A stretch of 64,000 bases of DNA from Pseudomonas sp. PDM04 (GTDB taxonomy: Bacteria; Pseudomonadota; Gammaproteobacteria; Pseudomonadales; Pseudomonadaceae): NCBI RefSeq assembly GCF_014851765.1, contig NZ_JACVAI010000001.1, positions 496,001-560,000 on the forward strand, read 5' to 3'. The first letter of the stretch is position 1; every line of letters starts with the position of its first letter. Under the pieces are notes generated by a model. The model was not told the DNA's origin, ran no database searches, and saw nothing but the letters and a program-made list of their open reading frames with translations. This document shows positions 55,701 through 63,280 of this stretch, one piece after another. Both the position numbers and the translations under genes were made by a program.

Positions 55701-57574
55701 ATGCCTATGACCTGAATGGTCACCTGCTGGAGAAGACCGAGTTCGGTGACGACGACACGACACTCGTCACCACTTATCAGCGCGATGCCACCGGGCGGCT
55801 TCTGGTCAAGACACTGCCCGATGGCGTCAAGGTCGAGTACCGCTATGACAGCCTGGGCCGGCTGGTCAGCGTCGATGACGGTCACGATCATCCGTTGGAA
55901 TTCGAGTATGACCAACAGGACCGGCTCGTCACCGAACACCAGGGTTGGGGCACGTTGCGTTATGGCTACGATGCCTGTGGACAACTCAATCGCCTGCGCC
56001 TTCCCGACGGCAGCCAGCTGGACTATCACCATGCCCGGGGCGGCACGCTGACGGCCATTGACCTCAATGGCGCACGCCTGACGACACACACCTTCCTCGC
56101 CGACCGCGAGCAGACCCGCCGACAGGGCCTGTTGCTCAGCGAGTACCAGTTCGACGAGCAGGGTCGCCTGAAAGCCCACGCCGTGAAACAGCAGCAATCG
56201 CTGTATCGCCGCGATTATGCCTACCACGCCAATGGCAATCTCGACAGCATTCACGATACCCGTCACGGTCTGCGCACCTATCGCTACGACGCGCTCGATC
56301 GCCTGATCGGGGTCCGCCACTCCCGCGACCAGCAACCGGAAAGCTTCGCCCACGATCCAGCCGGCAACCTGATGATGCAGGACCGCCCCGGCATCCCGAA
56401 GGCTCGGGGCAATCGCCTGCTGATGCAGGGTGACCGGCATTACGATTACGACGCTTTCGGCAACCTCGTCCGCGAACGCCGGGGCTCCGGGCAAAAGCTT
56501 GTCACCGAGTACCGTTATGACTGCCAGCACCGGCTGATCGGCGTCTCACTGCCCAACGGCAGCCAGGCCACTTATCGCTACGATGCGTTTGGCCGCCGTA
56601 TCGGTAAAACCGTCGACGGCAAGACCAGCGAATTTTTCTGGCAAGGCGACCAGCTCGTCGCCGAAAGCAGCCACGAACACTACCGCAGCTACGTATACGA
56701 ACCGGGCAGCTTCCGCCCCCTGGCCCTGCTCGACGGCAAAGGCCCACGCAACGCGTGCCCGTTTTACTACCAACTCGACCACCTTGGCACCCCCCAGGAA
56801 CTCACCAACTACAGCGGCGACATCGTTTGGGCCGCCCGCTATACCGCCTACGGCCGCCTCACCCGCCTCAACCGCGACACCCATCAGATCCTCGACCAAC
56901 CGCTGCGCTTCCAGGGCCAGTACTTCGACCCGGAAACCGGGCTGCACTACAACCGGCACCGCTATTACCAGCCCGATATCGGGCGCTACCTGACACCGGA
57001 CCCGAGCGGGTTGGCTGGCGGATTGAACCCGTATCGGTACACGCGAAATCCTACGGGTTGGGTTGATCCGTTGGGGTTGAATGAGTGTCCGGGGAAGGGG
57101 AAATGTGGGGCGGGGTTGGGAGTTGAGGATCCGGCGAATAAAGTAAAAATCTCTGAAGGAGAAGTTGATCTCCCGTCATACCCAGAGGAAAAATACTTGT
57201 ACCGTGGCGACCAGCGTCACCCCGATGAGATTTTTGAAACAGGATTTAAACCCAAGGGCGCCAGCAATGATTTACTGCTTCACTCACTTAACAGCAATAA
57301 CCCTCCAAGTAATTTTGTAAGCACATCTCCAAATAGAGAAGTCGGAATTGACTTTGCTACAAAATTCAATATGCGAAGCGGTTTCTTGTATACAATTCGC
57401 CTCATTCCCGGAAGAGATTTAGCGAAAGAACTAGGTTCAAAATATAAATTCTCCAGTGAGCACGAAATAGCAATTCAAGGAGGCATCAGAAACGAAGATA
57501 TTCTTGGAGCGACGCCGATTGGAGCGAATGGTCGCGCCACTGGCCATACCACTTTAAACCCAAACAGGAGGTAG
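52718..57574 (+). CDS. Rhs polymorphic toxin with a cholera-toxin-A-like C-terminal domain
   Basis: Predicted 1618-residue Rhs protein. Residues 1–430 are a non-repeat N-terminus with a hydrophobic stretch at about 265–345 and no PAAR domain. The DUF6531-like entry NGCPVSMVTGEELLTLTDGA starts near 447. YD repeats run from about 550 to 1380 (forms such as RYDALDRLIGV). The Rhs core ends GRYLTPDPSGL…WVDPLGL (DPLGL at 1450–1454). The 164-residue tip resembles the cholera toxin A chain: LYRGDQRHPDEI around Arg1496, STS at 1535–1537, and EHE (E1581, E1583) followed by IAIQGGI. This is the Arg–STS–ExE pattern of ADP-ribosyltransferases. The tip is AT-rich compared with the core, a sign of exchange. 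The next gene is the likely antidote. Confidence 0.92.
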   Translation: MFNPDKVLALNNAIGLLVVAAMDPEQPDVDSLIGDFRLCLNEYEAWAENFWTGWALDVEQVFKVGNDVRLSTPMDSRAPVSSTLATCPASGPLTLVHMFEAARFVPIGDTPVMLEPLLAQDGEPTFGKPVHKTIGPSGILEIPDCWRGQRYRITFFPNVTDAHVKALYASYEGVVNDLERWLRNEWTTEFQGLWAGFSEADFSERYSLLQQADWRGLENALHGLWDDVKQVFALMADLQANSEKLLEYLTEAELQMLLDASTEAIANLLLLLSDEPLMFIHLAAFTTWLRLLPPQYAAEVVAEIRTQVLIGFLLACLTGPAGLKVGVSARVLGRIKSGRARRWLAAASLRLGDLVNHSGLDSHASALKPLMINARNASLKPAPAVAMHITTPASAPLLVNNPLAIARNKSEARTRLSRQEHRDDAPAPATNPNGAPVDSADNTLTNGCPVSMVTGEELLTLTDGALDGLLWFEFIRVYRTSAVELDNGLGFGWSHSLAHRLEIDGDTVTWVDHENRRIPFPLPDRTRPVIHNSLSRAAIYLGDEPEELVLSLTGETPRFYHFKTGRLTAISDAYGNRLTVQRDRSDRIMRLDNGAGRSLRLRYERRHLAAVEYQSFHPADTLEQAWRTEQTLVVYRYDACHRLIEATNALGESERYDYDDQHVILQRQLAGGASFFWEWEKSGKAVRCIRHWASFTQMDTRYAWDDNGGVQVRSIDGSEAVYRHDHQARLVRRVEPDGAEYLKTYDDQGRLVAEKNPLGAITRYSHDEMGRLVALIPPEGEPTSYEYRNGFLHARTQGNARWTYQRNAQGDVTQATDPDGHVTRHYYDAKGRLLSSRFPDNSRHTYVRNALGQLIEETLPNGGQRSFSYDALGRRTTLQDEHGAVTHYTWDATGRLLQTTLPTGASRAFSYNAYGKVTAVRDELGRVTRYEYLDDLHLISRRINPDGTQLRYRYDNARLLLTEIENESGEQYRLDYTPSGLVRQETGFDGRRTAYAYDLNGHLLEKTEFGDDDTTLVTTYQRDATGRLLVKTLPDGVKVEYRYDSLGRLVSVDDGHDHPLEFEYDQQDRLVTEHQGWGTLRYGYDACGQLNRLRLPDGSQLDYHHARGGTLTAIDLNGARLTTHTFLADREQTRRQGLLLSEYQFDEQGRLKAHAVKQQQSLYRRDYAYHANGNLDSIHDTRHGLRTYRYDALDRLIGVRHSRDQQPESFAHDPAGNLMMQDRPGIPKARGNRLLMQGDRHYDYDAFGNLVRERRGSGQKLVTEYRYDCQHRLIGVSLPNGSQATYRYDAFGRRIGKTVDGKTSEFFWQGDQLVAESSHEHYRSYVYEPGSFRPLALLDGKGPRNACPFYYQLDHLGTPQELTNYSGDIVWAARYTAYGRLTRLNRDTHQILDQPLRFQGQYFDPETGLHYNRHRYYQPDIGRYLTPDPSGLAGGLNPYRYTRNPTGWVDPLGLNECPGKGKCGAGLGVEDPANKVKISEGEVDLPSYPEEKYLYRGDQRHPDEIFETGFKPKGASNDLLLHSLNSNNPPSNFVSTSPNREVGIDFATKFNMRSGFLYTIRLIPGRDLAKELGSKYKFSSEHEIAIQGGIRNEDILGATPIGANGRATGHTTLNPNRR

Positions 57575-57576
57575 TA

Positions 57577-57975
57577 ATGGAACGGGTCGAAATAGTAATC
57601 ATCAGAAATGGAGAACGCCAATCGGCGGAGTTTCTTTGTGACACGAAAAACGTAACTATCACATTCGTTATGCTAGACGGGTATACCAAATCATATTCAG
57701 GCAGCGACTTCTACAATTGCTTTGGCGACGTACGTCAAGAGCATCAAGACATCTCTTTTTTGTGCAAAGGAGCGATGATCAATGTCCATCCTTCCAGCAT
57801 GTCCTCACAAATGACGCAGGGTGTGAAAGCTTACGAACTCACGCTTGGCAAATGTGCAACAAGAGATGATATTGTTAATATTTTTGACTACGAGGAAAAA
57901 AACTTAACGAACGATCCAGAAGTGCAAAAAAAGTTCTTCATGCAATGGATCGAATCAGACATTATCGAGAGTTAA
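57577..57975 (+). CDS. probable immunity protein of the Rhs toxin
   Basis: Predicted 132-residue soluble protein with no family I recognise. It begins two bases after the rhs stop, and its AGGAGG ribosome binding site overlaps the rhs stop codon. Like the toxin tip it is AT-rich (for example GATATTGTTAATATTTTTGA near its 3' end), which indicates the two were acquired together. The composition is acidic at the C-terminus. Neutralising the ADP-ribosyltransferase tip is inferred from position only. Confidence 0.8.
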   Translation: MERVEIVIIRNGERQSAEFLCDTKNVTITFVMLDGYTKSYSGSDFYNCFGDVRQEHQDISFLCKGAMINVHPSSMSSQMTQGVKAYELTLGKCATRDDIVNIFDYEEKNLTNDPEVQKKFFMQWIESDIIES

Positions 57976-58157
57976 CCCTCCCGATTTTCACGACCATCAA
58001 TCTCTTTGATTTTGGAAGTTTTGTTCACATTATCGTCGCTCTCCGCCTCCGCATCATCGTCCGGTGGGCGCTGGTCTCGTCTCAACGAGTCTGTGGGTGA
58101 AGGCAGTGGATACTCGGGAGTCTCATCAATATCAGTTTCCTTCGGATCATTGCTCAT
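57972..58157 (-). CDS. small acidic protein (hypothetical)
   Basis: Predicted 61-residue hydrophilic, acidic protein (MSNDPKETDIDETPEYPLP; DDDAEAESDD). No domain is recognised; it is probably disordered. Its start lies inside the 3' end of the next gene (11-bp overlap), and its stop overlaps the stop of the converging immunity gene by four bases. Confidence 0.55.
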   Translation of the reverse strand: MSNDPKETDIDETPEYPLPSPTDSLRRDQRPPDDDAEAESDDNVNKTSKIKEIDGRENREG

Positions 58158-58335
58158 CTTCGTCAATCTCCTCATCTTCCAACTCTGTCAGCCCTACATC
58201 CCCCGCATCATCGGCATCGTTAAGCGGCACGGTCGCATCGTCCATCACTGACCCCGGATCTTCATTGCCCGGGTCGTTGATAAACGGCAGGCCGCTTGGG
58301 CCTTTCTCTTCCTTGCCTTCGGTTTCCGGTGTCAT
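58147..58335 (-). CDS. small acidic protein (hypothetical)
   Basis: Predicted 62-residue, strongly acidic protein (ends LEDEEIDEDEQ) without recognised domains. A GAGAGGT ribosome binding site precedes the ATG at 58335. It shares a transcription unit with the downstream acidic protein; both have similar composition and may be a duplicated pair. Confidence 0.6.
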   Translation of the reverse strand: MTPETEGKEEKGPSGLPFINDPGNEDPGSVMDDATVPLNDADDAGDVGLTELEDEEIDEDEQ

Positions 58336-58410
58336 GGCAGACCTCTCACAAATCGGGTGTATATAAAGTGAGAGGCAGCCAGGAGCCAAACGTTCCGAAA
58401 CGCAGGAATG

Positions 58411-58436
58411 AAAAAGCCCGGCATCGTGCCGGGCTT
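58411..58436 (-). terminator. terminator of the glycine-zipper gene
   Basis: GCCCGGCA/TGCCGGGC hairpin with a five-T run on the minus strand (AAAAA at 58411–58415 on plus), 20 bases after the stop at 58458. Confidence 0.88.
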
Positions 58437-58457
58437 GTGCAAACGCTTCGTTCTGAA

Positions 58458-58829
58458 TCAGTGACGCTTGTGGCCCTTGCCCAGGTTGCTGCCTACGCCG
58501 CCACCAATGGCGCCGCCCAGGCCTGCGCCGATGGTGGAGCCGGTCTTGCCACCCAGGCTGTTGCCAATCACCGAGCCGCCTGCAGCACCCACGCCGCCGC
58601 CGATGGCCGCTTTGGTGCGGCTGCCCTTGCGTGCAGCCACGGCACTGCCGGCCGCGCCCGCAACACCGGCACCAATCGCTGCCCCGGTGCTGCCGCCCAT
58701 GCTTTGGCCGACGACATTACCCAGCGCGCCACCCAGGCCGCCACCCAGCGCGGCGGTGCCGTCGCCAGCAGCCATTGCACCTTGAGCAACCAGAAGCCCC
58801 AGAACCAGAGCCGGCAGAGTTAAACGCAT
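58458..58829 (-). CDS. exported glycine-zipper protein
   Basis: Predicted 123-residue protein with a signal peptide (MRLTLPALVLGLLVAQGAMA, cleavage after AMA). A long Gly/Ala-rich region with repeated GxxxG spacing follows (GGGLGGALGNVVGQSMGG; GAGLGGAIGGGVGSNLG). A basic tail GKGHKRH ends the protein. Such proteins insert in or line membranes, often the outer membrane; the function here is unknown. It has its own terminator and appears monocistronic. Confidence 0.85.
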   Translation of the reverse strand: MRLTLPALVLGLLVAQGAMAAGDGTAALGGGLGGALGNVVGQSMGGSTGAAIGAGVAGAAGSAVAARKGSRTKAAIGGGVGAAGGSVIGNSLGGKTGSTIGAGLGGAIGGGVGSNLGKGHKRH

Positions 58830-58968
58830 GACAAGAACCTCAAAAATAGGGGAAATCAAAAAGGGTCGAGATTGAATGCTTTAGCGGCGAGAAAGTCCAG
58901 ACGCACGAACGCAACCTCAGCATCGGCGACGGTTGGACAGCGTTTTCGGAAAAGGTTTTATGACAGGC

Positions 58969-58995
58969 AAAAAAAAGCCCGCTGGGGAGACGGGC
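58969..58995 (-). terminator. terminator without an evident gene
   Basis: GCCCG/CGGGC five-base-pair stem followed by eight T residues on the minus strand. The 286-bp gap 58830–59115 otherwise shows no gene. The nearest minus-strand gene ends at 59116, so this hairpin may end that gene or a small RNA. Confidence 0.7.
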
Positions 58996-59115
58996 CAGGT
59001 GCTGCTTTCTAACGGATGAGTTCAGCCTACGTAAGACCTTGTGAAAAGTTTGTGAAAAGAAACGGTTCAGATAAACGTCGACAAACAAGCCAGCACGTCA
59101 TCCCTCGATCCCGGA

Positions 59116-59331
59116 TCAATGACGGGGTCCATGGATGATCTGCTCCCGCTTGGCGGGAGCAGCCACCTTGGGCAGGAATTTCGCCTTCGGCCCCTGGGGC
59201 CCCCTGGCCTTCATCTTGCCGAGCGTGGCCTCATCGTCACCAAAAGCCACCCCATATTCGGTTTGGCCGCATTGCACACAGTTATTGATGGGAAACTCTG
59301 CCCCGTCGTCCTCGATATACGGATCAGCCAT
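59116..59331 (-). CDS. small CxxC protein (hypothetical)
   Basis: Predicted 71-residue protein with one Cys pair (NNCVQCGQTEYG, about residues 17–28) and a Lys/Pro-rich tail. GGGGTG lies upstream of the ATG at 59331. A single CxxC pair could bind metal only as a dimer. Not recognised; a coding role is likely but not certain. Confidence 0.55.
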   Translation of the reverse strand: MADPYIEDDGAEFPINNCVQCGQTEYGVAFGDDEATLGKMKARGPQGPKAKFLPKVAAPAKREQIIHGPRH

Positions 59332-59509
59332 TTTTTCACCCCTCTCAAAAATGGGGTCGACACCGGCAAGCCCTGTTTGCCTGAAACATATCGACCACCA
59401 AACCGTTGAGACTAGCTGGTCATTTATGGACTTTCCGTTCAGACATGCTGACGCCCGACGAATGGATTATTTCGCGTCCTGCAAACCTGAACGCTGACCC
59501 CGGCGACCA

Positions 59510-59830
59510 TCACCTCAGCTTGACGGCCGTCCCGGTGACAAACACCACCACCATTCCACCCTTCCCGGCCGGCATGCTGATCTCGTAATCGAGCCCTACC
59601 ACGGCGTCAGCCTGCAGCGCCCGCGCCCGATCCTTGATCTCGTCAGTCGCCTGCATACGCGCTTCTTTCAATGCGCGTTCCAATGTCTGTGAGCGACCAC
59701 CAAAAAAGTCGCGCATCCCGGCGAACATATCGCGAATAACGTTGACTCCCTGCACCGACTCGGCGCTCACAACATCCAGGTAGGCGGTGATTTGTCGACC
59801 TTCGATGGCATGGGTGGTGGTGACGATCAT
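59510..59830 (-). CDS. YbjQ/UPF0145-family protein
   Basis: Predicted 106-residue protein of the YbjQ family (sometimes called heavy-metal-binding, without firm biochemical basis). Typical segments are ITAYLDVVSAESVQGVNVIR near the N-terminus, and ERALKEARMQATDEIKDRAR and DAVVGLDYEI further on. Complete length. Apparently monocistronic, starting at 59830. Confidence 0.9.
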   Translation of the reverse strand: MIVTTTHAIEGRQITAYLDVVSAESVQGVNVIRDMFAGMRDFFGGRSQTLERALKEARMQATDEIKDRARALQADAVVGLDYEISMPAGKGGMVVVFVTGTAVKLR

Positions 59831-59984
59831 GGGATTTCCTTTTCATGGCCCTGGCATTCAAGGCGAGCGGGACAATGTTATACACAGCTGCTCGAATATT
59901 TCGATTCCGCTCGCTTCCTGCATCCCATTCAGAAAGCCCCTTTCGGCTGGGCACGCCGCCTCAACAAAAGCAGACGCCAGAAAC

Positions 59985-60019
59985 CACAAAACCCCTGACT
60001 TCTTTCGAAATCAGGGGTT
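59985..60019 (-). terminator. terminator of tRNA-Ser
   Basis: AACCCCTGA/TCAGGGGTT nine-base-pair hairpin (59990–59998, 60011–60019) with TTTTGTGGTTT following on the minus strand, 17 bases after the tRNA. Confidence 0.88.
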
Positions 60020-60035
60020 CTGGTTACATCGAATT

Positions 60036-60125
60036 TGGCGGTGAAGGAGAGATTCGAACTCTCGATACAATTTCTTGTATACACACTTTCCAGGCGTGCT
60101 CCTTAAGCCACTCGGACACTTCACC
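60036..60125 (-). tRNA. tRNA-Ser (anticodon GGA)
   Basis: Ninety-base serine tRNA with a long variable arm. The acceptor GGTGAAG pairs with CTTCACC, the anticodon loop is CTGGAAA with GGA in the middle, the T arm contains GTTCGAATC, and the CCA end is encoded. It reads UCC and UCU codons. No duplicated 3' end was seen nearby, so no integrated element is evident at this tRNA. Confidence 0.97.
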
Positions 60126-60433
60126 GTATCTCTTCAAACATGTTCTGTCTGTCGAGGCGCGCTAATGTAGTCGAAAGCATTTCCGATGGCAATTTTTTTT
60201 TGCAGAATTTTCATGTGGTTAGCGATTTAGACGTTCCGCGGCTTCCTGGACATGGCAAACCCGCCAATCTCTGGCTTCGTGTCCCTGTTCTCCAGGGAAT
60301 AGAGCGCACGGTGGGCGTGACCGAGCCGGCCTGGTCGCTGGGAAAACGGTGACCGGTGAGTCAGTCACGGCGCTTTACCTCGCCTACGGCGGTGGGTAAC
60401 GTCAGCCTCAACTTTCATACAAGGAATAGCGTC
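60126..60433. other. gap without recognised gene
   Basis: The 308 bp between tRNA-Ser and the enoyl-CoA hydratase gene must contain both promoters. A run of nine T at about 60192–60200 and AAGGAAT at 60421 (ribosome binding site of the next gene) are visible. I see no further gene. Confidence 0.5.
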
Positions 60434-61123
60434 ATGAGTGAGTTGATTTCCTACCACCTCGAAGACGGTATCGCGACCCTGACCTTGAGCAACGGCAAGG
60501 TCAATGCCATTTCGCCGGACGTGATTGCCGCGTTCAATACGGCGCTGGACCAGGCGGTGACTGATCGCGCCGTGGTGATCATTACCGGTACGCCAGGGAT
60601 TCTGTCGGGCGGGTATGACTTGAAGGTGATGACCGCCGGGCCGAAGGAAGCCGTATCGCTGGTGACGGCCGGTTCCACCCTGGCCCGTCGCCTGTTGTCG
60701 CACCCGTTCCCGGTGATCGTCGCCTGCCCTGGGCACGCCGTGGCCAAGGGTGCATTCCTGCTGTTGTCGGCCGATTACCGCATCGGTGTCGACGGCCCGT
60801 TCAGCATCGGCCTGAACGAAGTGCAGATCGGTATGACCATGCACCACGCCGGTATCGAGTTGGCCCGTGACCGCCTGCGCAAATCGGCATTCCATCGCTC
60901 GGTGATCAACGGCGAGATGTTCACCCCGCAGAGCGCCGTGGATGCCGGCTTCCTCGATGTGGTGGTGTCGGCCGAGGAGCTACAAGGCGCGGCGCTGGCG
61001 GCGGCTCGCCAGTTGAAGAAGATCAACATGAGTGCGCACAAGAACACCAAGTTGAAGGTACGCAAGGCGCTGCTGGATACGCTGGATAACGCGATCATCC
61101 AGGATCAGGAGCATCTGGTTTAA
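60434..61123 (+). CDS. enoyl-CoA hydratase/isomerase family protein
   Basis: Predicted 229-residue crotonase-fold protein. The oxyanion-hole segments are SGGYDLKVM (about 59–67) and CPGHAVAKGAFLLLSADYRI (about 99–118). The usual catalytic glutamates are not obvious: GLNEVQIGMTMH holds one Glu. The exact reaction cannot be assigned. It is shorter than the typical 255–260. The start at 60434 (MSELISYHL) follows AAGGAAT; a longer frame upstream is not supported. Confidence 0.9.
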   Translation: MSELISYHLEDGIATLTLSNGKVNAISPDVIAAFNTALDQAVTDRAVVIITGTPGILSGGYDLKVMTAGPKEAVSLVTAGSTLARRLLSHPFPVIVACPGHAVAKGAFLLLSADYRIGVDGPFSIGLNEVQIGMTMHHAGIELARDRLRKSAFHRSVINGEMFTPQSAVDAGFLDVVVSAEELQGAALAAARQLKKINMSAHKNTKLKVRKALLDTLDNAIIQDQEHLV

Positions 61124-61164
61124 TCCCGTCAGTTCAACCCGGAGCCTGTGTCGTTGTTCAAGTC

Positions 61165-61188
61165 CATCGCGAGCAGGCTCGCTCTCAC
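61165..61188 (-). repeat. REP downstream of the enoyl-CoA hydratase gene
   Basis: REP core with one change (GCTCTCAC in place of GCTCCCAC), alone in the 248-bp gap to the plsC-like gene. Confidence 0.8.
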
Positions 61189-61371
61189 GGCAGTGTGGGG
61201 CTTTTCAAGTGTGATTGATGGAAAAGCCCTACAACCGCTCTAGAACAAGTCTGACCAACGAGTCGGAAATTTTTACTTAAACATCGCCTATCTCCGGTCT
61301 CTTCCGGGCAATTGCCGAATACAGTGCACATCCGTACACTGCGCCACCTTTTGTCCCGGTGGGGCCTGAAA

Positions 61372-62094
61372 ATGCTGTTTGTGTTTCGTATGTCGTTGAT
61401 GGGGCTGCACTTTATTCTGGCGGGCATCCTCGGGGTGATCCTTGGACTGTGCCGGCCATTCAATCCGGACAACAGCCGCCTCTGCGCCCGTCTTTATGCC
61501 TGGCCGGCGATGTGCATTTTGCGTTTGCGGGTGAAGGCCGACGTCGGCCCACTGATGGACAAGCCGCAAAGTTGTGTGATCGTCGCCAACCACCAATCCA
61601 ACTACGATCTGTTCGTGTTCGGCAACGTGGTGCCGCGCCGCACCGTGTGCATCGGCAAGAAGAGCCTGAAGTGGGTGCCGTTGTTCGGCCAGTTGTTCTG
61701 GCTGGCAGGCAATGTGCTGATCGACCGCGGCAATGCGCACAAGGCGCGCCGCTCGATGCTGACCACGACGCACACCCTGCAGCATGAGGACACCTCGATC
61801 TGGGTGTTCCCGGAAGGCACGCGCAACCTCGGTGAAGAGCTGCTGCCGTTCAAGAAAGGCGCGTTCCAGATGGCCATCGCCGCCGGTGTACCAATTGTCC
61901 CGGTGTGTGTCAGCACTTACGTCAAGCACATGCGATTGAACCGCTGGCGCAGTGGGAAAATTCTGATCCGCTCGCTGCCGGCGATTCCGACTGCCGGCCT
62001 GAGCCTGGACGACATGCCAATGCTGATCGCCCAGTGCCGCGAACAGATGCGCGACTGCATCGCCTCGATGGATCGGCAACTGCAAGCCGCGTGA
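61372..62094 (+). CDS. 1-acyl-sn-glycerol-3-phosphate acyltransferase (PlsC family)
   Basis: Predicted 240-residue membrane-bound acyltransferase of phospholipid synthesis. The HX4D motif is NHQSNYD (about 73–79). FPEGTRN (about 145–151) binds the glycerol phosphate. A hydrophobic N-terminal anchor occupies residues 1–28. The start at 61372 (MLFVFRM) has GGTGGGG upstream; an in-frame TTG twenty codons earlier is less likely. Pseudomonads have several paralogues, so the precise isozyme is unknown. Confidence 0.92.
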   Translation: MLFVFRMSLMGLHFILAGILGVILGLCRPFNPDNSRLCARLYAWPAMCILRLRVKADVGPLMDKPQSCVIVANHQSNYDLFVFGNVVPRRTVCIGKKSLKWVPLFGQLFWLAGNVLIDRGNAHKARRSMLTTTHTLQHEDTSIWVFPEGTRNLGEELLPFKKGAFQMAIAAGVPIVPVCVSTYVKHMRLNRWRSGKILIRSLPAIPTAGLSLDDMPMLIAQCREQMRDCIASMDRQLQAA

Positions 62095-62099
62095 CAGGA

Positions 62100-62124
62100 A
62101 ACCCGCCCTGTGCGGGTTTTCTTT
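62100..62124 (+). terminator. terminator after the plsC-like gene
   Basis: AACCCGC/GCGGGTT hairpin with TTCTTTT tail, six bases beyond the stop codon. Confidence 0.9.
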
Positions 62125-62231
62125 TGCCCGGGATTTGCCGCGAACTCTGCAGATTTCACTGACTCTCAAGCAACAGACAAGGCTAAGCTGAAGATTGCCT
62201 GCCATCTGCCAACCAGAAGTGAACGTGAATC

Positions 62232-63203
62232 ATGGGTCGAGTTGTTGCTGCTGCGGTTTACAGCGCCGGTAAAAAAGTCACCAATATTACCCTCGATGAA
62301 GGCGCTGCCTGGGCTGCCAAGCCCGATCACTTCGTCTGGATCGGCCTCGAAGAACCGGACGCGCAGGAGTTGGCCAACCTGCAACGCCAGTTCAACCTGC
62401 ACGAACTGGCCATCGAAGATGCCCTGGAAAAACACAGCCGACCGAAGCTGGAAACCTTCGGCGATGCGCTGTTTATCGTCACTTACTCGCCGATCCGCCA
62501 TGACGGCAACCTGCAGTTCATCGAGACCCATATCTTTGCCGGTAACGGCTACATCATCACCGCACGCAACGGTCACTCGGCGTCCTACGCCCATGTCCGA
62601 CAACGTTGCGAGGCGCGTCCGCTGCTGCTTGAGCATGGGGAAGATTTCGTCCTCTACGCCCTCCTCGACTTCGTGATCGAAAACTACCAGCCGGTGGGCG
62701 AAGCCATTCATGCCGAAATCGACGAGCTGGAACGCAACGTGTTGTGCAGCGCCCTGAATGAGCACGACATCCAGAAATTGCATGGCCTGCGCCGCGACGT
62801 CGTGCGCTTGCGCCGTTACGCGGCGCCGATGGTGGAGATCAGCGAGGAGTTGCAGAAACTCAGCTTTCCGTTCATCGACAAGAACATGCGTCCGTATTTT
62901 CGCGACGTGCAGATCCATGTGACGCGGCAAATGGAAGACCTGACGACCCTCGCGGAGATCGCCAGTCAGACCATTGAAGTCGGGGTGCTGCTGGAGGCGT
63001 CACGGCAAAGCGTGGTACAGCGCAAGTTTGCCGCATGGGCGGCGATCCTGGCGTTCCCGACGGCGGTCGCCGGTATCTACGGGATGAACTTCCAGAACAT
63101 GCCGGAACTGACCTGGCACTACGGGTATTTCGCGGTGCTGGGGTTCATTGCGGTGGGGTGCGTGGGGTTGTGGGGGAGTTTCAAGAAGTCGGGATGGTTG
63201 TAG
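62232..63203 (+). CDS. CorA-family magnesium/cobalt transporter
   Basis: Predicted 323-residue inner-membrane transporter. A long cytoplasmic domain leads to two C-terminal transmembrane helices, the first ending in the pore signature YGMNF (about residues 281–285). The N-terminal half includes the conserved LAIEDALEKHSRPKLETFGD. It is distinct from CmaX, which carries GINVGGIP; the intact GMN motif here supports magnesium transport. Confidence 0.93.
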   Translation: MGRVVAAAVYSAGKKVTNITLDEGAAWAAKPDHFVWIGLEEPDAQELANLQRQFNLHELAIEDALEKHSRPKLETFGDALFIVTYSPIRHDGNLQFIETHIFAGNGYIITARNGHSASYAHVRQRCEARPLLLEHGEDFVLYALLDFVIENYQPVGEAIHAEIDELERNVLCSALNEHDIQKLHGLRRDVVRLRRYAAPMVEISEELQKLSFPFIDKNMRPYFRDVQIHVTRQMEDLTTLAEIASQTIEVGVLLEASRQSVVQRKFAAWAAILAFPTAVAGIYGMNFQNMPELTWHYGYFAVLGFIAVGCVGLWGSFKKSGWL

Positions 63204-63280
63204 CGTCTGCAACAGCAATCGCCAGCAGGCCCGCTTGCATATCCCACTTGGGATAAGGCAGCGAACCTGCTCGCGATGGT

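Noticed and set aside
59985..60125. Integrated element at tRNA-Ser
   Set aside because: No duplicated tRNA end, integrase or phage gene is visible on either side; the nearby inverted repeat is a simple terminator.
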